Positions 1 through 9,885 of a DNA stretch of 64,000 nucleotides are shown one piece after another. Each line of letters begins with the position of its first letter. The first letter of the stretch is position 1. A program made the translations under genes and the position numbers. The notes beneath the pieces are model-generated. The model was not told the origin of the DNA. It searched no databases and saw only the letters and a program-made list of their open reading frames with translations. This DNA is from Epinephelus fuscoguttatus (Eukaryota > Chordata > Actinopteri > Perciformes > Serranidae), in contig NC_064774.1 of NCBI RefSeq assembly GCF_011397635.1, positions 2,210,449-2,274,448 on the forward strand, given 5' to 3'.

Positions 1-618
1 GCCTAACAAAGAAAACTCAGGAAAGACTAGATTGTGGATTTGTGCCATTAAACATACCATGTTGTCTCTGGAGGGCAAACAGTGGCAGCTGTCTCTAAAA
101 TTAACTATAATTCTTGGATTACTGTTAGATAGCTAACATTAATTAATTAGTACTCCCTTTGCTTTAACACTGAAGAATTTCTTGTCCTTTGACTCCCAAA
201 CAGCAGCACAATTGATCCATCCAGGAAAATAATGACTGTCCATACTTTTACGCTTTCATCCTGGCAGCAGTGTAAGTTGAGGGATTTTTGTCCATGCCTT
301 TTTTAAAATTCCATTTAGCTTTTCTATGAAATAAAAATTTATACCAGGGTTATCGTGGATGGTATGATATGCCACTGCCCTTCTTCAAATATTTGTGGCT
401 TGAAACATAAGGAAATTGTACTGGCTTGAGCTGCGTGCCTACGGAGACTCCAGTTTGAGCCGCTATGTTGGCCCATTGTTTTGCCCTCCAGGTCACCACA
501 CATGTCACGTGACTGAAAACTATAACAAAAAAAAGACACTATACATCCTGGCAGTTTCTGTACCCTTTCCCTCACTATGCCAATGTTACTCTCTCATCAT
601 CTATTGTCATATTTATGC
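1..618. other. Unassigned sequence
   Basis: AT-rich, apparently non-coding DNA. Short open frames here show no recognisable domain or biased composition, and I see no repeat ends. Confidence 0.5.
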
Positions 619-629
619 AGCATGTTATT

Positions 630-811
630 ATTTTTTTAAGATATTTTTGGGCTTTTTAGCCTTTAATGTATAGGACAGACAAGTGTGAAGGGGGAGAGAG
701 AAAGGAGTGACACGCAGCAAAGGCCAGAGGCTGGAGTCGAACCCAGACCGCTGTGGCAACAGCCCTGCACATGGGGCGCCTGCTCCACCACCAAGCCACC
801 GGCGCCCATGT
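630..811 (-). mobile_element. tRNA-derived SINE with target-site duplication
   Basis: Read on the minus strand, the element opens with a tRNA-like head. An A-box-like stretch (TGGCTTGGTGGTGGAGC) is followed by a near-consensus B box (GGTTCGACTCC), as expected for an internal RNA polymerase III promoter. A pyrimidine-rich body and an A-rich tail follow toward 630. An 11-bp direct repeat, AGCATGTTATT, flanks it at 619-629 and 812-822, which fits LINE-driven retroposition. I recognise the body as a SINE type common in fish genomes but do not assign a family name. Confidence 0.85.
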
Positions 812-1167
812 AGCATGTTATTTTTAAACCTTTGTTTAAACAAACAGAATGTTCTACATGTTTTCAGTTCCTCATGACAATGGTGTTTTAAATTTTAAGT
901 ATATATATTTACTCATCTCAGTGGTGAGGATCAAATATATAATGATGAATTTAATATGGATATGCACTAGAGACTTTCTGTGTATACATTTTTGGACAGA
1001 CACTTTAGATTTGGCCTGAAGCTTCCATGTAATAACTGTGATTGGTTTTGTTTGTTTGATTGTTTTATTTTTTCTTTTCTGCTCCATACATGATTTGTAC
1101 CATTTTAAAGTCAACCAAGTCTTCAAAGTTTGGAGACTTAAATTTCCACAGCACCTAGACAATATCT

Positions 1168-1267
1168 NNNNNNNNNNNNNNNNNNNNNNNNNNNNNNNNN
1201 NNNNNNNNNNNNNNNNNNNNNNNNNNNNNNNNNNNNNNNNNNNNNNNNNNNNNNNNNNNNNNNNNNN
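1168..1267. other. Assembly gap (100 N)
   Basis: Exactly 100 N residues, the conventional placeholder for a gap of unknown size. Open frames running through it are meaningless. It lies just beyond the 3' end of zinc-finger gene 1, so the gene's 3' UTR may be incomplete here. Confidence 0.99.
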
Positions 1268-1384
1268 AGTACATTTGATGAAACATCTGATTTAATACAT
1301 GATTTGTTGTCTATAGTGGTTAAAGAGCTTTACTCTTCATTCTAACTGAAATAACATCACTCAGGTTCACAAAAACCACAACAG

Positions 1385-1604
1385 TGACAAACTCAGTTTT
1401 CCTTTTAAAGGTATCAAAAAGTGAGCAACTAAATAGTTTCTCTCTGTACGACTCCTCATATGTCTTCTCAGACTCCCATGACAAACTTTTTTACCACACT
1501 TAAAATGTAACTGTTTATTGTTAATGTCATATGATGTGCTGGAACTATCATTTTTAAGAGAGTTAAAAGCTGACTGAGGTTCTCTGGTCTCCTTCCACTC
1601 ATCA
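1385..1604 (-). pseudogene. Decayed zinc-finger block downstream of gene 1
   Basis: In a frame different from gene 1, the minus strand reads a remnant of the family's second linker (ETREPQSAFNSLKND). A broken finger follows, with CGKKV and LRRHM in place of an intact C2H2 unit. Gene 1 itself stops at 1605 just after a second copy of the EDCGGPEP linker. The ancestral protein therefore probably had a further finger block that is now cut off by a frameshift. Confidence 0.6.
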
Positions 1605-2779
1605 TTAGCGTTTATTATCAGGGTCAAGAGGGTCTCCAGTCTTGTCATCAGTCTCAGGCTGTAAATGTGTATCTGGATCTGAGTTCCTGGTTGGTTCTGG
1701 TCCTCCACAGTCCTCTCCATCAGCTTCTGTTTCCATCTGTTCAGCTGAGCTGCTGGCTGGAGGCTCTGCCTCTCTTATCTCATCAGCCTGAGTTTGAAGA
1801 GGCTGTGAGGACTGACACCCAACACACTGATGAATTCTGAGTTGTGTAAGCCAGGTAAATCTTTGGTGACAAACAGTGCAGCTGAAGGGTTTCTCTCCTG
1901 TGTGGGTTCTCATGTGATGAGCTAAGTATCCCTTGCGAGGGAATCTTTTGCCGCACTCGGAGCAACTAAATGGTTTCTCCACTGTGTGAATTATCATGTG
2001 TTTCTGTAAATTTCCACTCTCTGTAAAAGATTTGCTACAAACTGGGCAGCTGAAAGGTTTCTCTCCTGTGTGAGTGCTCATGTGTTTCTTCAGAGGTGTC
2101 TTGGTGCCAAATCTTTTCCCACATTCAGAGCAGCTGAATGGTTTCTCTCCTGTGTGGCCTCTCATGTGTATGTGTAAATGTCCACTTTGTGTAAAAGATT
2201 TGTTACAAACTGAGCAGCTGAATGGTTTCTCTCCTGTATGAGTGCTCATGTGTCTCTTCAGCTCTTGCTTGCGGCCAAATCTTTTCCCACACTCGGAGCA
2301 GCTAAATGGTTTCTTACCAGCAGTAAATCTCCAATCGCTGACAGAGACTTCATTATTTTTCAGAGAATTCAAAACTGACTGATATTCAATTGTCTCGTCA
2401 TCACTGACATCAGTCTCAGGTTCAGGAGAATCTCCAGCCTTTTTGTCAGTATATGGCTGTAAACATGCATCTGGTTCTGGTCCTCCACAGTCCTCTCCAT
2501 AAGCTTCTGTTTCCACCTGTTCAGTGTGTCTTTGATGAAGCTGTGAGGACTGAGGTTCTTCCTCTTCATCTTCACTCTTCACAGGGACAGGAGAGAATGT
2601 GAACTCAGTGATATCAGCCTCCTCCAGCCCTTGAAGCTGCTCTCCCTCCTGACTGATCCAGAGTTCCTCCTGTTCCTCTTTAATGTGTGGAGGCTCAGGG
2701 TCCTCCTGGTCCACACTGGAGCTCCACTCCTGCTGCTCAGAGGGAACCTCTTCTTTAACCACCAACAGCTGCTGGATGT
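1605..2779 (-). CDS. C2H2 zinc-finger protein gene 1, exon 2
   Basis: Main coding exon of a probable nuclear DNA-binding transcription regulator. The acceptor is the CTGCAG ending at 2780, and phase 1 joins it to exon 1 at 4529-4721, giving 455 residues. The exon opens with [12 protein letters not shown], then an acidic linker with three SUMO-consensus-like lysines (VVKEEV, HIKEEQ, PVKSED). Five canonical C2H2 fingers with TGEKPF-type linkers follow, plus a sixth degenerate one (CTVC...HQC). Positions -1/2/3/6 of the five helices read R-Q-E-R, Q-G-H-I, T-T-P-K, E-G-N-K and R-G-Y-H. A second EDCGGPEP linker comes before the stop, and a decayed finger block lies beyond it. DNA targets and expression are unknown. 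The architecture matches tandemly expanded fish zinc-finger genes, so I give no symbol. Confidence 0.88.
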
Positions 2780-3489
2780 CTGCAGGAAACAGGAAACACA
2801 CAGATGTTACTGTCAACGAGCATCTAACAGCTCGACAGTATTCGCTCAGATAGAAGTTCTTGTAAGTCAAATGTGAAAGGCAAATATTGTCCTTTTTACT
2901 CCACTATGTTTGTTCATTTTATCAAGAAAACTTATAATCAATCAATAAATGAATGATTATATTATTAAATCAGTAAGGCTTTACTGGTCCCCAGGGGAAA
3001 ATTCACAAGCTAGCCACCAGTACATAAAGTGAATGAGGCAAGTCTATGATGAATAACCCTATGGAATTGGGTTACTTAGCTTTATCATTGTTGTAGGCCT
3101 AAAGAAATTCTGACATTCTCTAATTGTAAAACTGCATAGCCTATACAAAGAATTACATTAAAAAAATAAAAAAAAAATAAAAAAATTTGTCAACTATGTT
3201 AACAGCCTGGCATCTTTTCCTCTCAATGTTGCTCGAGTCGTGTCCAAATGAACCCCAGTAATGGTTGCTAGTTTTAAATCTCCCTGGCAAGGTTAGCAAG
3301 GCTTTCCTTATGATAAATTCGAGAAATAAAGTTATTGTGCAGTTACTACTACTCTATCTGAAGATACAGTTTCTCTAGATGGCATTGCTCTGGCCTCTAG
3401 CACTACCACAAAGTAATATTTGACCAAGATTTGTGTTTTGACTCCCATATAAAACAAAGTTCACAGGCTGCGTTTTTTCATTCTGTCTC
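2780..3489. other. Intron 1 of gene 1, proximal part
   Basis: After the acceptor polypyrimidine stretch the intron is AT-rich with short A-runs (about 3160-3190). I see no coding potential and no recognisable element before the LINE remnant at 3490. Confidence 0.5.
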
Positions 3490-4090
3490 AAAAAAATGCA
3501 GAAAAAAATGGTCCACGCTTTTGTTACCTCTAGGCTGGATTACTGTAACTCACTATTATCAGGTAGCTCTAATAAGTCTTTAAAAACTCTCCAGCTGATC
3601 CAGAACGCAGCGGCACATGTACTGACAGGAACTTCGAGGCAAGAACACATTTCTTCTGTTTTAGCTTCTCTGCACTGGCTCCCTGTAAATGAAATTTAAC
3701 ATCCTTCTCCTAACTTACAAAGCTTTAGGGTCAAGCGCCGTCATATCTTAGAGAGCTCATAGTGCCATATTATCCCACCAGAACACTGCGCTCTGAGAAC
3801 GCAGGGTTACTCGTGGTCCCTAAAGTCTCCAAAAGTAGATCAGGAGCCAGAGCCTTCAGCTATCAGGCTCCTCTCCTGTGGAATCATCTTCCTGTTACGG
3901 TCCGGGAGGCAGACACCATCTTCACATTTAAGACTAGACTTAAGACTTTCCTCTTTGATAAAGCTTATAGTTAGGGCTGGCTCAGGCTTGCCCTGTACCA
4001 GCCCCTAGTTAGGCTGACTTAGGCCTAGTCTGCGGGACGACCCCCCTATAATACACCGGGCACCTTCTCTCCTTCTCTCTCTCCTTCTCA
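3490..4090 (+). mobile_element. L2-clade LINE 3' fragment (frameshifted)
   Basis: Translated in two frames, the plus strand shows the C-terminal part of a CR1/L2-type reverse transcriptase protein: LDYCNSLLSG, LQLIQNAAAHVLTG and LHWLPVNEI, then VPKVSKSRSGARAFSY and TFKTRLKTFLFDKAYS. A frameshift near 3700 separates the two blocks. Only the extreme C terminus and some 3' UTR remain, as usual for 5'-truncated LINEs. It lies antisense within intron 1 of zinc-finger gene 1. Confidence 0.8.
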
Positions 4091-4302
4091 AGTCCTGTTC
4101 CTGCATCTTGCTAACTCGGCCATACTGCATGTCACTAACTCGCTTCTTCTCCGGAGCCTTTGTGCTCCACTGTCTCGCAGGTTAACTCATAGCACAGCGG
4201 TGCCTGGATAGTGTGACACCTGAATAAGAGGCCCTGCATGCAGAATTCTTTGGCTCCATTTTTAACATCCTAACAACCAATGCACATAGGCCGGATGGAA
4301 GA

Positions 4303-4440
4303 ATAGCTAACCGACTCCAGAGAAGCTAACGACACCACAGAAGCTAACGGCACCACAGAAGCTAACGACACCACAGAAGCTAACGACACCACAGAAGCTA
4401 ACGGCACCACAGAAGCTAACTGCACCACAGAAGCTAACGT
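4303..4440. repeat. 18-bp minisatellite, intron 1 of gene 1
   Basis: About seven units of AGAAGCTAACGRCACCAC. The array ends 88 bp inside the intron from the exon 1 donor. It is the shortest of the family of arrays present at the same place in all four zinc-finger genes. Confidence 0.93.
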
Positions 4441-4528
4441 GACTTTAAACGTCGACAGACTGAATATTTATTGAACAAAGCTGCAGTTATATTATTAATA
4501 ATGAACTTGTAATGTTTAATGAACAAAC

Positions 4529-4721
4529 CTGCTCTGTGTAACCGAAGCTGAGGGTTGAAAACAGCGTCCAGTAGTTTCCGTTGTCGCTCGTTCTCCTCTT
4601 TTGATCGACAAAGTTCCTCCTCGTACTCTGCTATCGTTCTTTCAAACAGCCCAAATATCTCTTCAGCAGCCGCAGTTAGTCGCTGCTTCACCAGCGATCT
4701 CAGCATTTGGACTTTAGACAT
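4529..4721 (-). CDS. C2H2 zinc-finger protein gene 1, exon 1
   Basis: Codes for 64 residues plus one nucleotide, from MSKVQMLRSL to LRLHRA. Heptad-like charged sequence (LFERTIAEYEEELCRSKEEN) suggests a short coiled coil for dimerisation or partner binding. I chose the Met at 4721 because the sequence is conserved from there in all four genes; an extra Met lies two codons upstream. The donor is CAG/GTTTGT at 4529/4528. The split codon plus AC from exon 2 makes the Asp of DIQQ. The first ten residues carry VKQ and AAAEEIF, as in gene 2. Confidence 0.85.
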
Positions 4722-4882
4722 GTTCACACGTTAAAAACACAACAAAGACACTCTGCTAACACTTAGTTCTGCTGGACGCCATCTTGTCAAACAGGATAAA
4801 GTTAGCCACAGTAAAGAATACAGTTTCCGGGTCAGATGAGTTGTAGCGGTTCAAAATAAAAGTCCCGAAGTGTTACCAAAAT
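4722..4882 (-). promoter_or_regulatory. Promoter/5' UTR of zinc-finger gene 1
   Basis: Immediately upstream of exon 1, the minus strand contains GACAAGATGGCGTC (4775-4788), a good match to the YY1 motif often found at TATA-less starts. Further up is an ETS-like ACCCGGAAAC (about 4824-4833). No TATA box is evident. The block is repeated upstream of gene 2, and orphan copies occur elsewhere in the window. Confidence 0.6.
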
Positions 4883-5089
4883 GTTTGGCTTATTCAGAAA
4901 AGTACACACAGAAAGATAAATGATTAAAATACACTTTGGAAAGACTGGTATTCTATGAGATCAAACATTCCTTCCTCCTTGTGGAACACTATCATGTGAT
5001 ATCTTTTTAAAGAGTAGAGGCATACATGGAATTACTGAAGCAGCTTTTCAGTTCTCGTGTTGCCTTAATTAAGTCCTGTCAGTCTAGAG

Positions 5090-5304
5090 CAGTGGATCTC
5101 ACTTGGTGTGCCATCAGATTTTGATAACCACACATTATTATTGAAATATTCATCTGGGCCTATACAAAAAGTCATGAATGAAATTTTGTTTGACTGTATC
5201 AATATGCTGGGTGCACCCGTTTCCTAATAAAGAGGCAAAGTCTGGCTAAAAAAATGTAATTTAACAAAAAAAAAAAACCTTCACAAAAAGTTTCAAAACC
5301 ACTG
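5090..5304. mobile_element. Short hAT-like MITE (degenerate)
   Basis: The termini are inverted: CAGTGGATCTCA at 5090 and, reversed, CAGTGGTTTTGA at 5304. CAGTGG ends are typical of hAT elements. The expected 8-bp target duplication is only partly visible (GTCTAGAG and ATTTAGAA), so the copy is old or the call is wrong. No coding sequence. Confidence 0.5.
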
Positions 5305-5419
5305 ATTTAGAAAACACTTTTACATATTTAAACGACTCAGTTTGCAGAAAGACATATTTTTATTACATTTTCAGACATCTCAGTAAACAATAAACCAAAT
5401 TCAGAGGTAAAATGTTTCT

Positions 5420-5660
5420 TGCAAAATGCAAGCAGCTGAAAGGTTTTTCTCCTGAGATAAATCTAATGTGACAAACAAAGTTCACCTTCAGTGGGGTTCT
5501 TGTCACACAAACTAAGCAACTAAATAGTTTCTCTCTTTATGAATCCTCATAACTTCCTTCGGACTACAGCGGACAGATCTCTTACCACTCTCAGAGCAAC
5601 TTAATTATTTTGGTGAGGCATAAATGTTTTACAATGTACATGTACATTTTTCAGTAACTT
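5420..5660 (-). pseudogene. Decayed zinc-finger block downstream of gene 2
   Basis: The minus strand retains scattered finger hallmarks without a continuous frame, including complement blocks for ESGKRS, FSCF and TGEK-like linkers. Gene 2 stops at 5661 right after a second acidic linker ([13 protein letters not shown]). This mirrors gene 1, so both genes seem to have lost the same distal finger module. Confidence 0.55.
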
Positions 5661-6991
5661 TTAACATAACTGAGGTTCTCTGGTCTCTGTCCACTCACCA
5701 TCACTGTCACCAGTCCCAGTTTCAGAAGACTTTCCAGTCTTATCATCAGTCTCAGGTTGTAAATGTGTATCTGGATCTGAGTTCCTGGCTGGTTCTGGTC
5801 CTCCACAGTCCTCTCCACCAGCTTCTGTTTCCATATGTTCAGCTGAGGTGCTCACTGGAGTGTCTGCCTCTTTATTCTCCTCAGTTTGAGTTCGATGAGG
5901 CTGTGAGGACTGACAACCCACACACTGATGGCTTTTGAGCTGGTAACGCCAAGTGAAACTTTGGTGACAAACAGTGCAGCTGTAAGGTTTCTCTCCCATG
6001 TGGACTCTCATGTGTTTCTGTAAATGTCCACTCTGTGTAAAGGATTTCTCACAAACTGAGCAGCTGACAGGTTCCTCTACTGTATGAGTTCTCATGTGTT
6101 TCTGTAAATGTCCATTCTGTGTAAAAGATTTCTTACAAACTGAGCAGCTAAAAGGTTTCTCTCCTGTATGAATTCTCATGTGTGAGTGTAAATTTCCATT
6201 TGCAGTGAAAGATTTATTACAAACTGAGCAGCTGAAAGGTTTCTCTCCTGTGTGGACTCTCATGTGTTTCCGTACAAGTGCACTCTCTGTAAAAGCTTTC
6301 TTACAGACCGAGCAACTGAATGGTTTCTCTCCTGTGTGGATTCTCATGTGTTTCTCTAAATAACCTCTCTGTGTAAAGGTCTTTTTACAGACTGAGCAGC
6401 TGAATGGTTTCTCTCCTGTATGAGAGCTCATGTGTGCCCGAAGATTTGCAGCTTTACCAAATCTTCTCCCACATTCGAAGCAGATAAATGGTTTCTCACT
6501 AACACCACATCTCCAGTCACTGACAGAGACTTCATAATTTTTTAGGGGGTTTAAACCTGACTGAGGTTCTCTGGTCTCTGTCCAATCATCATCATCACTG
6601 TCACCGGTCTCAGTTTCAGAAGACTCTCCTGTCTGGTCATCAGACTCAGGTTGTAAATGTGTATCTGGATCTGAGTTCCTGGCTGGTTCTGGTCCTCCAC
6701 AATCCTCAATTTCAACTTCTGTTTCCATCTGTTCAGTGTGTCTTTGATGAAGCTGTGAGGACTGAGGTTTCTCTTCATCATCTTCACTCTCCACAGGGAC
6801 AATAGTGAATGAGAACGTGGTGATATCATCCTCCTCCAGCCCTTGAAGCTGCTCTCCCTCCTGACTGATCCAGAGTTCCTCCTCTTCCTCTTTAATGTGT
6901 GGAGGCTCTGGGTCCTCCTGGTCCACACTGGAGCTCCACTCCTGCTGCTCAGGGGGAACCTCTTCTTTAACCACCAACAGCTGCTGGACGT
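5661..6991 (-). CDS. C2H2 zinc-finger protein gene 2, exon 2
   Basis: The acceptor CTGCAG ends at 6992, and phase 1 matches exon 1 at 12285-12477, giving 507 residues. The exon opens with [12 protein letters not shown]. Two SUMO-like sites (VVKEEV, HIKEEE) are present; the third site of its paralogues has changed from VKSE to VESE. Six canonical C2H2 fingers follow, from CFECGRRFGKAANLRAH to [17 protein letters not shown], then a degenerate seventh (CTVCHQSFTW...HQC). One linker reads HTVEEPV and another HMGEKPY instead of HTGEKP. A second EDCGGPEP linker lies before the stop. Probably a nuclear DNA-binding regulator with unknown target. The 5.3-kb intron is full of repeats. Confidence 0.88.
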
Positions 6992-7289
6992 CTGCAGGAA
7001 ACAGGAAACAGGAAACACACAGATATAACAGAGAAATGTTGTTGTTCATGCACATCACAACTCAAAAACTCCTTACTGAACTTCTACAGATCTCTGAACA
7101 TCAAACAGCTTCACACGAGAGTATCTGCAAAATCACAATGCTTTAATTCTGAATTTAGACCTTTAGTGAATCTGTGGCGCAAAGGGTCACCTGTAGATAC
7201 TGTTAGAGAGAAGTGAAGACCTGCACATTTTCAACTTTTTAGAAGTGTAACCAACTCCTTTCCCCACATTAATGTTAGCAGTTTCAACA

Positions 7290-8112
7290 TTAACACTAGG
7301 GTTGGGTCGGTATGAGAAGAAAAAAAAAAAAAAAGGTCCGGTTTTTGTGAAAAACCCCATCAAGTCAGTAATACCGGATTTTCGCCACTTGGGGGCGCAA
7401 TTGCCTCCTTCGTCTGGCTCAAAGCCAAAGTGTTGCCATAGTGGCGCATTCTTTGATTTCTTCGAGACTAAATTGTCCGCCATTATCGACTCCCCGTCAC
7501 TGTTAAACAAACTCCAGAGGCCTCGGCGCATGCGCACTCGCACCCCCTAGCTCAGTCCCCGCCCCACCCCCCTCTCTCTCCTGCTTGCTGTGCACTTGGC
7601 GAAGGGGCACACACAAGGTGCTCACACACTCAGGCATACTATAAGCGGAGCGGACTCCGTAAGGAAGTCAGGCTTCCATAGTCGAGCGCACTTTGTGTTG
7701 GCCTACCAGAAACATATTGTATATTTTGTTTTCTCTCCTGCACTTTATGATTTCATATATTCTTTAATTGGGATTATTTTTTTGCGCATGTAACCCCCAC
7801 CCTTCGTTGATCTCTAACCCTAACCCTAACCCTAACAATAAAGGGAAAAAAATAGTCGAGCGCACATCCGTGTTGTAGTTTCCTGTAAAAATGTCCATGA
7901 AAAATCCCTGCGATTTGAAAAATACATGCCGAGCAGTCTTTTGTGTGACACTGGTGCGCAGAGCGGAGTCTGCGTGGTCGTAAAATCTGAGCTTTGCTTT
8001 GCACAGGGCTTGCGGACCTCCTCCGTGGAGTCCGCTCCATGTACGTTCCGCCCGAGTATGGCTGTAAAATGACGTATGCGGTCCGGTCGGTCTCAAAAAA
8101 AAAAACAAAACA
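7290..8112. mobile_element. Probable non-autonomous DNA transposon remnants
   Basis: The stretch starts with AGGGTTGGGTCGGTATGAG, a terminus type I associate with fish hAT-like elements. It contains a GC-rich block (7490-7570). Near its ends it has partly complementary segments (GCGGAGCGGACTCCG near 7644 and GGAGTCCGCTCC near 8026). It is interrupted by the retroposed insert at 7692-7851. There is no transposase, and boundaries and superfamily are uncertain. Confidence 0.4.
7692..7851 (+). mobile_element. 160-bp retroposed insert ending in telomere-like repeat and A-tail
   Basis: A 14-bp direct repeat, ATAGTCGAGCGCAC, flanks the insert at 7678-7691 and 7852-7865. Its 3' part holds 23 bases of perfect (CTAACC)n at 7813-7835, then AATAAAG and a short A-run. 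The flanking duplication and A-tail indicate target-primed retroposition of an RNA. I do not recognise the body. Confidence 0.65.
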
Positions 8113-9409
8113 AAAAAACAACCCAGTCCAAGATGGAGTACTGAACTGAATTGGTATTACAGAGAACCGACTTAACCCTAATTAGCATTGGGTTTAAATG
8201 CTTTTTTAAGTCATTAACTTGTAAAAGTAGCCTAGTTTATACAGTACTCCGCTTATATACGCCGCATAATAATTGTATTTTAATTTAATGTTAATTTGTA
8301 CTTTTAATTGGATGTTAAGGACCAATTTTGACCATAATGGAAAGAGTATGTGTCCATCGTGCATAACATATCAAAGTGTACGACCTCGTATAAGAAAAGC
8401 AATATGTTTCCTCAAAAAATAAAATAAAAATAAATAAATAAATAAATAAATAAAAAATGGGCTTATACTTTTTTTAATTAAGGGGCTGCCTTATCAGACT
8501 CGCCCACCTGGCCTGTTCCAAACATGTGCACCCTGGTGCGCTTGCTCTTGTATTTTCCGTCCACTTCTATTTTTATGCTCTCTTGTTTTCTGTTACTCTC
8601 TTCTTTTGCTCGTCTTCATTTTAGTCTCTTGCTTTTATGTTTTGCGTACGCTCTTTCATTTTTACTTTATCTACTTGCTTTTGCCATATCTTATGTTTTA
8701 ACCAATTACGTTTGGTTCATGTGTAACTCTTTATTCATTATTTTAAACTTTTAAATTTTGCTTATCCAGTTTTCTTTTATCTCCAGTGTTTTCAACATTT
8801 TTATGCACATTAATAATAACTTTGACAACAATATCAAACGGCCAACGAAATTGTTTTCACCATTATTATCAGCGAGTAATCATAATGAAGTAGAGCAGCA
8901 CCTGCCGACCGAACTCTTCGCCCCATATTCATCGGAACAAGCGGCTGCCAGCCACTCATCACCATGGTTCTTGTGCCAAACCCAAAGACTCTCTGCAGCG
9001 CAAGGGAAACGACGTTTGAGGCCACCTGCAAGGACATTGCAGACTCAACCGCTCCCACACTGCTGTGTGACAGCCGACTTCATTCTGCTGGAAAGTCTGG
9101 GAGCTACGAAGCGACAGTCCGGGGCCCCAAGAGGAGCTTTGCCTTTGATCCCCACAGTTTCATTCGATAAATGATTTTGTTGTTACATATTTAGCTTAAA
9201 TAAATCTTCATTTATCGCCAAGTCGTTGTCTGTGTATATATATCTTTTGGACAGGAGCGGAGATCACTATATAGAGGGATCATAACCCAGATATTGAGAT
9301 TGACAAATTAATAATTGGTTATTAATTTGATTAGTCACTTCCCCAATGAGGACGGTGGTGCCCCAAAATTTTATCATGAGTGCAAATATTCTCAAAAAGG
9401 TACTTCCTC
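8113..9409. other. Unassigned intron sequence, possible LTR-type remnant
   Basis: 8113-8830 is AT-rich with no recognised feature. From 8830 to about 9390 the composition changes: a GC-richer block, then AATAAA-containing sequence (about 9197), then ACGGTGGTGCCCC (9353). That order could be an LTR followed by a primer-binding site, but no matching second LTR is visible. A 68-codon plus-strand frame at 8964-9170 has no recognisable homology. Confidence 0.3.
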
Positions 9410-9885
9410 TACACCATCCATTTTCATCTGCTGATTAGGGGCCGAGCTGCGGGGGCAGCAGGCTGGGCAAGGTATTCCAGATGACCCTCTACCCAGCAAT
9501 GCTCTCGAGCTCCTCCTGGGGTATCCTGAGGTGTTCCCAGAACAGATGAGCTATGACAATCCCTCCAGCATGTTCTGGGTCTACCCCGGGGCCTCCTACC
9601 GGTTGGACGTGCCCCTCTTATGGAGGCACCCCGGATCAGTATCCTGATCAGATGCCCGAATCACCTCAGCTGAATCCCATCAACAAAGGAGCAGTGGCCC
9701 CACTCCGAGCTCCCTTTGCATGTCTGAGCTCCTCGCCCTATCTCTAAGGTTGAGCTGAAACTCATTTGGGCCTCTTGTATCCGCTGTACAATTCTTTCAG
9801 CCACTACATATAGCTCACGACTATAGGTGAGGGTCAGATCACGGATCGACTTGTAAATTGAGGTCCCATTTATACAACAACAACA
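9410..9885 (-). mobile_element. Degenerate fish interspersed repeat (non-LTR type)
   Basis: Contains the familiar string order CTCCTCCTGGGG, GGGGCCTCCTACCGG, ATCCTGATCAGATGCC and CCCTATCTCTAAGG. I recognise this as a very common fish retroelement-associated repeat. It is diverged and carries no intact frame. Exact family and strand are uncertain. Confidence 0.5.

Noticed and set aside
1038-1295. Open frame through 1168-1267
   Set aside because: It crosses the N gap, so about a third of it has no sequence.
7813-7835. Chromosome-fusion scar marked by telomere repeats
   Set aside because: Fewer than four repeats inside a small insert with a 14-bp target duplication; retroposition explains it more simply.
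8964-9170. A 68-codon frame as a small gene
   Set aside because: No recognised domain; it lies in intron sequence that may be an LTR remnant and overlaps a longer frame in another register.
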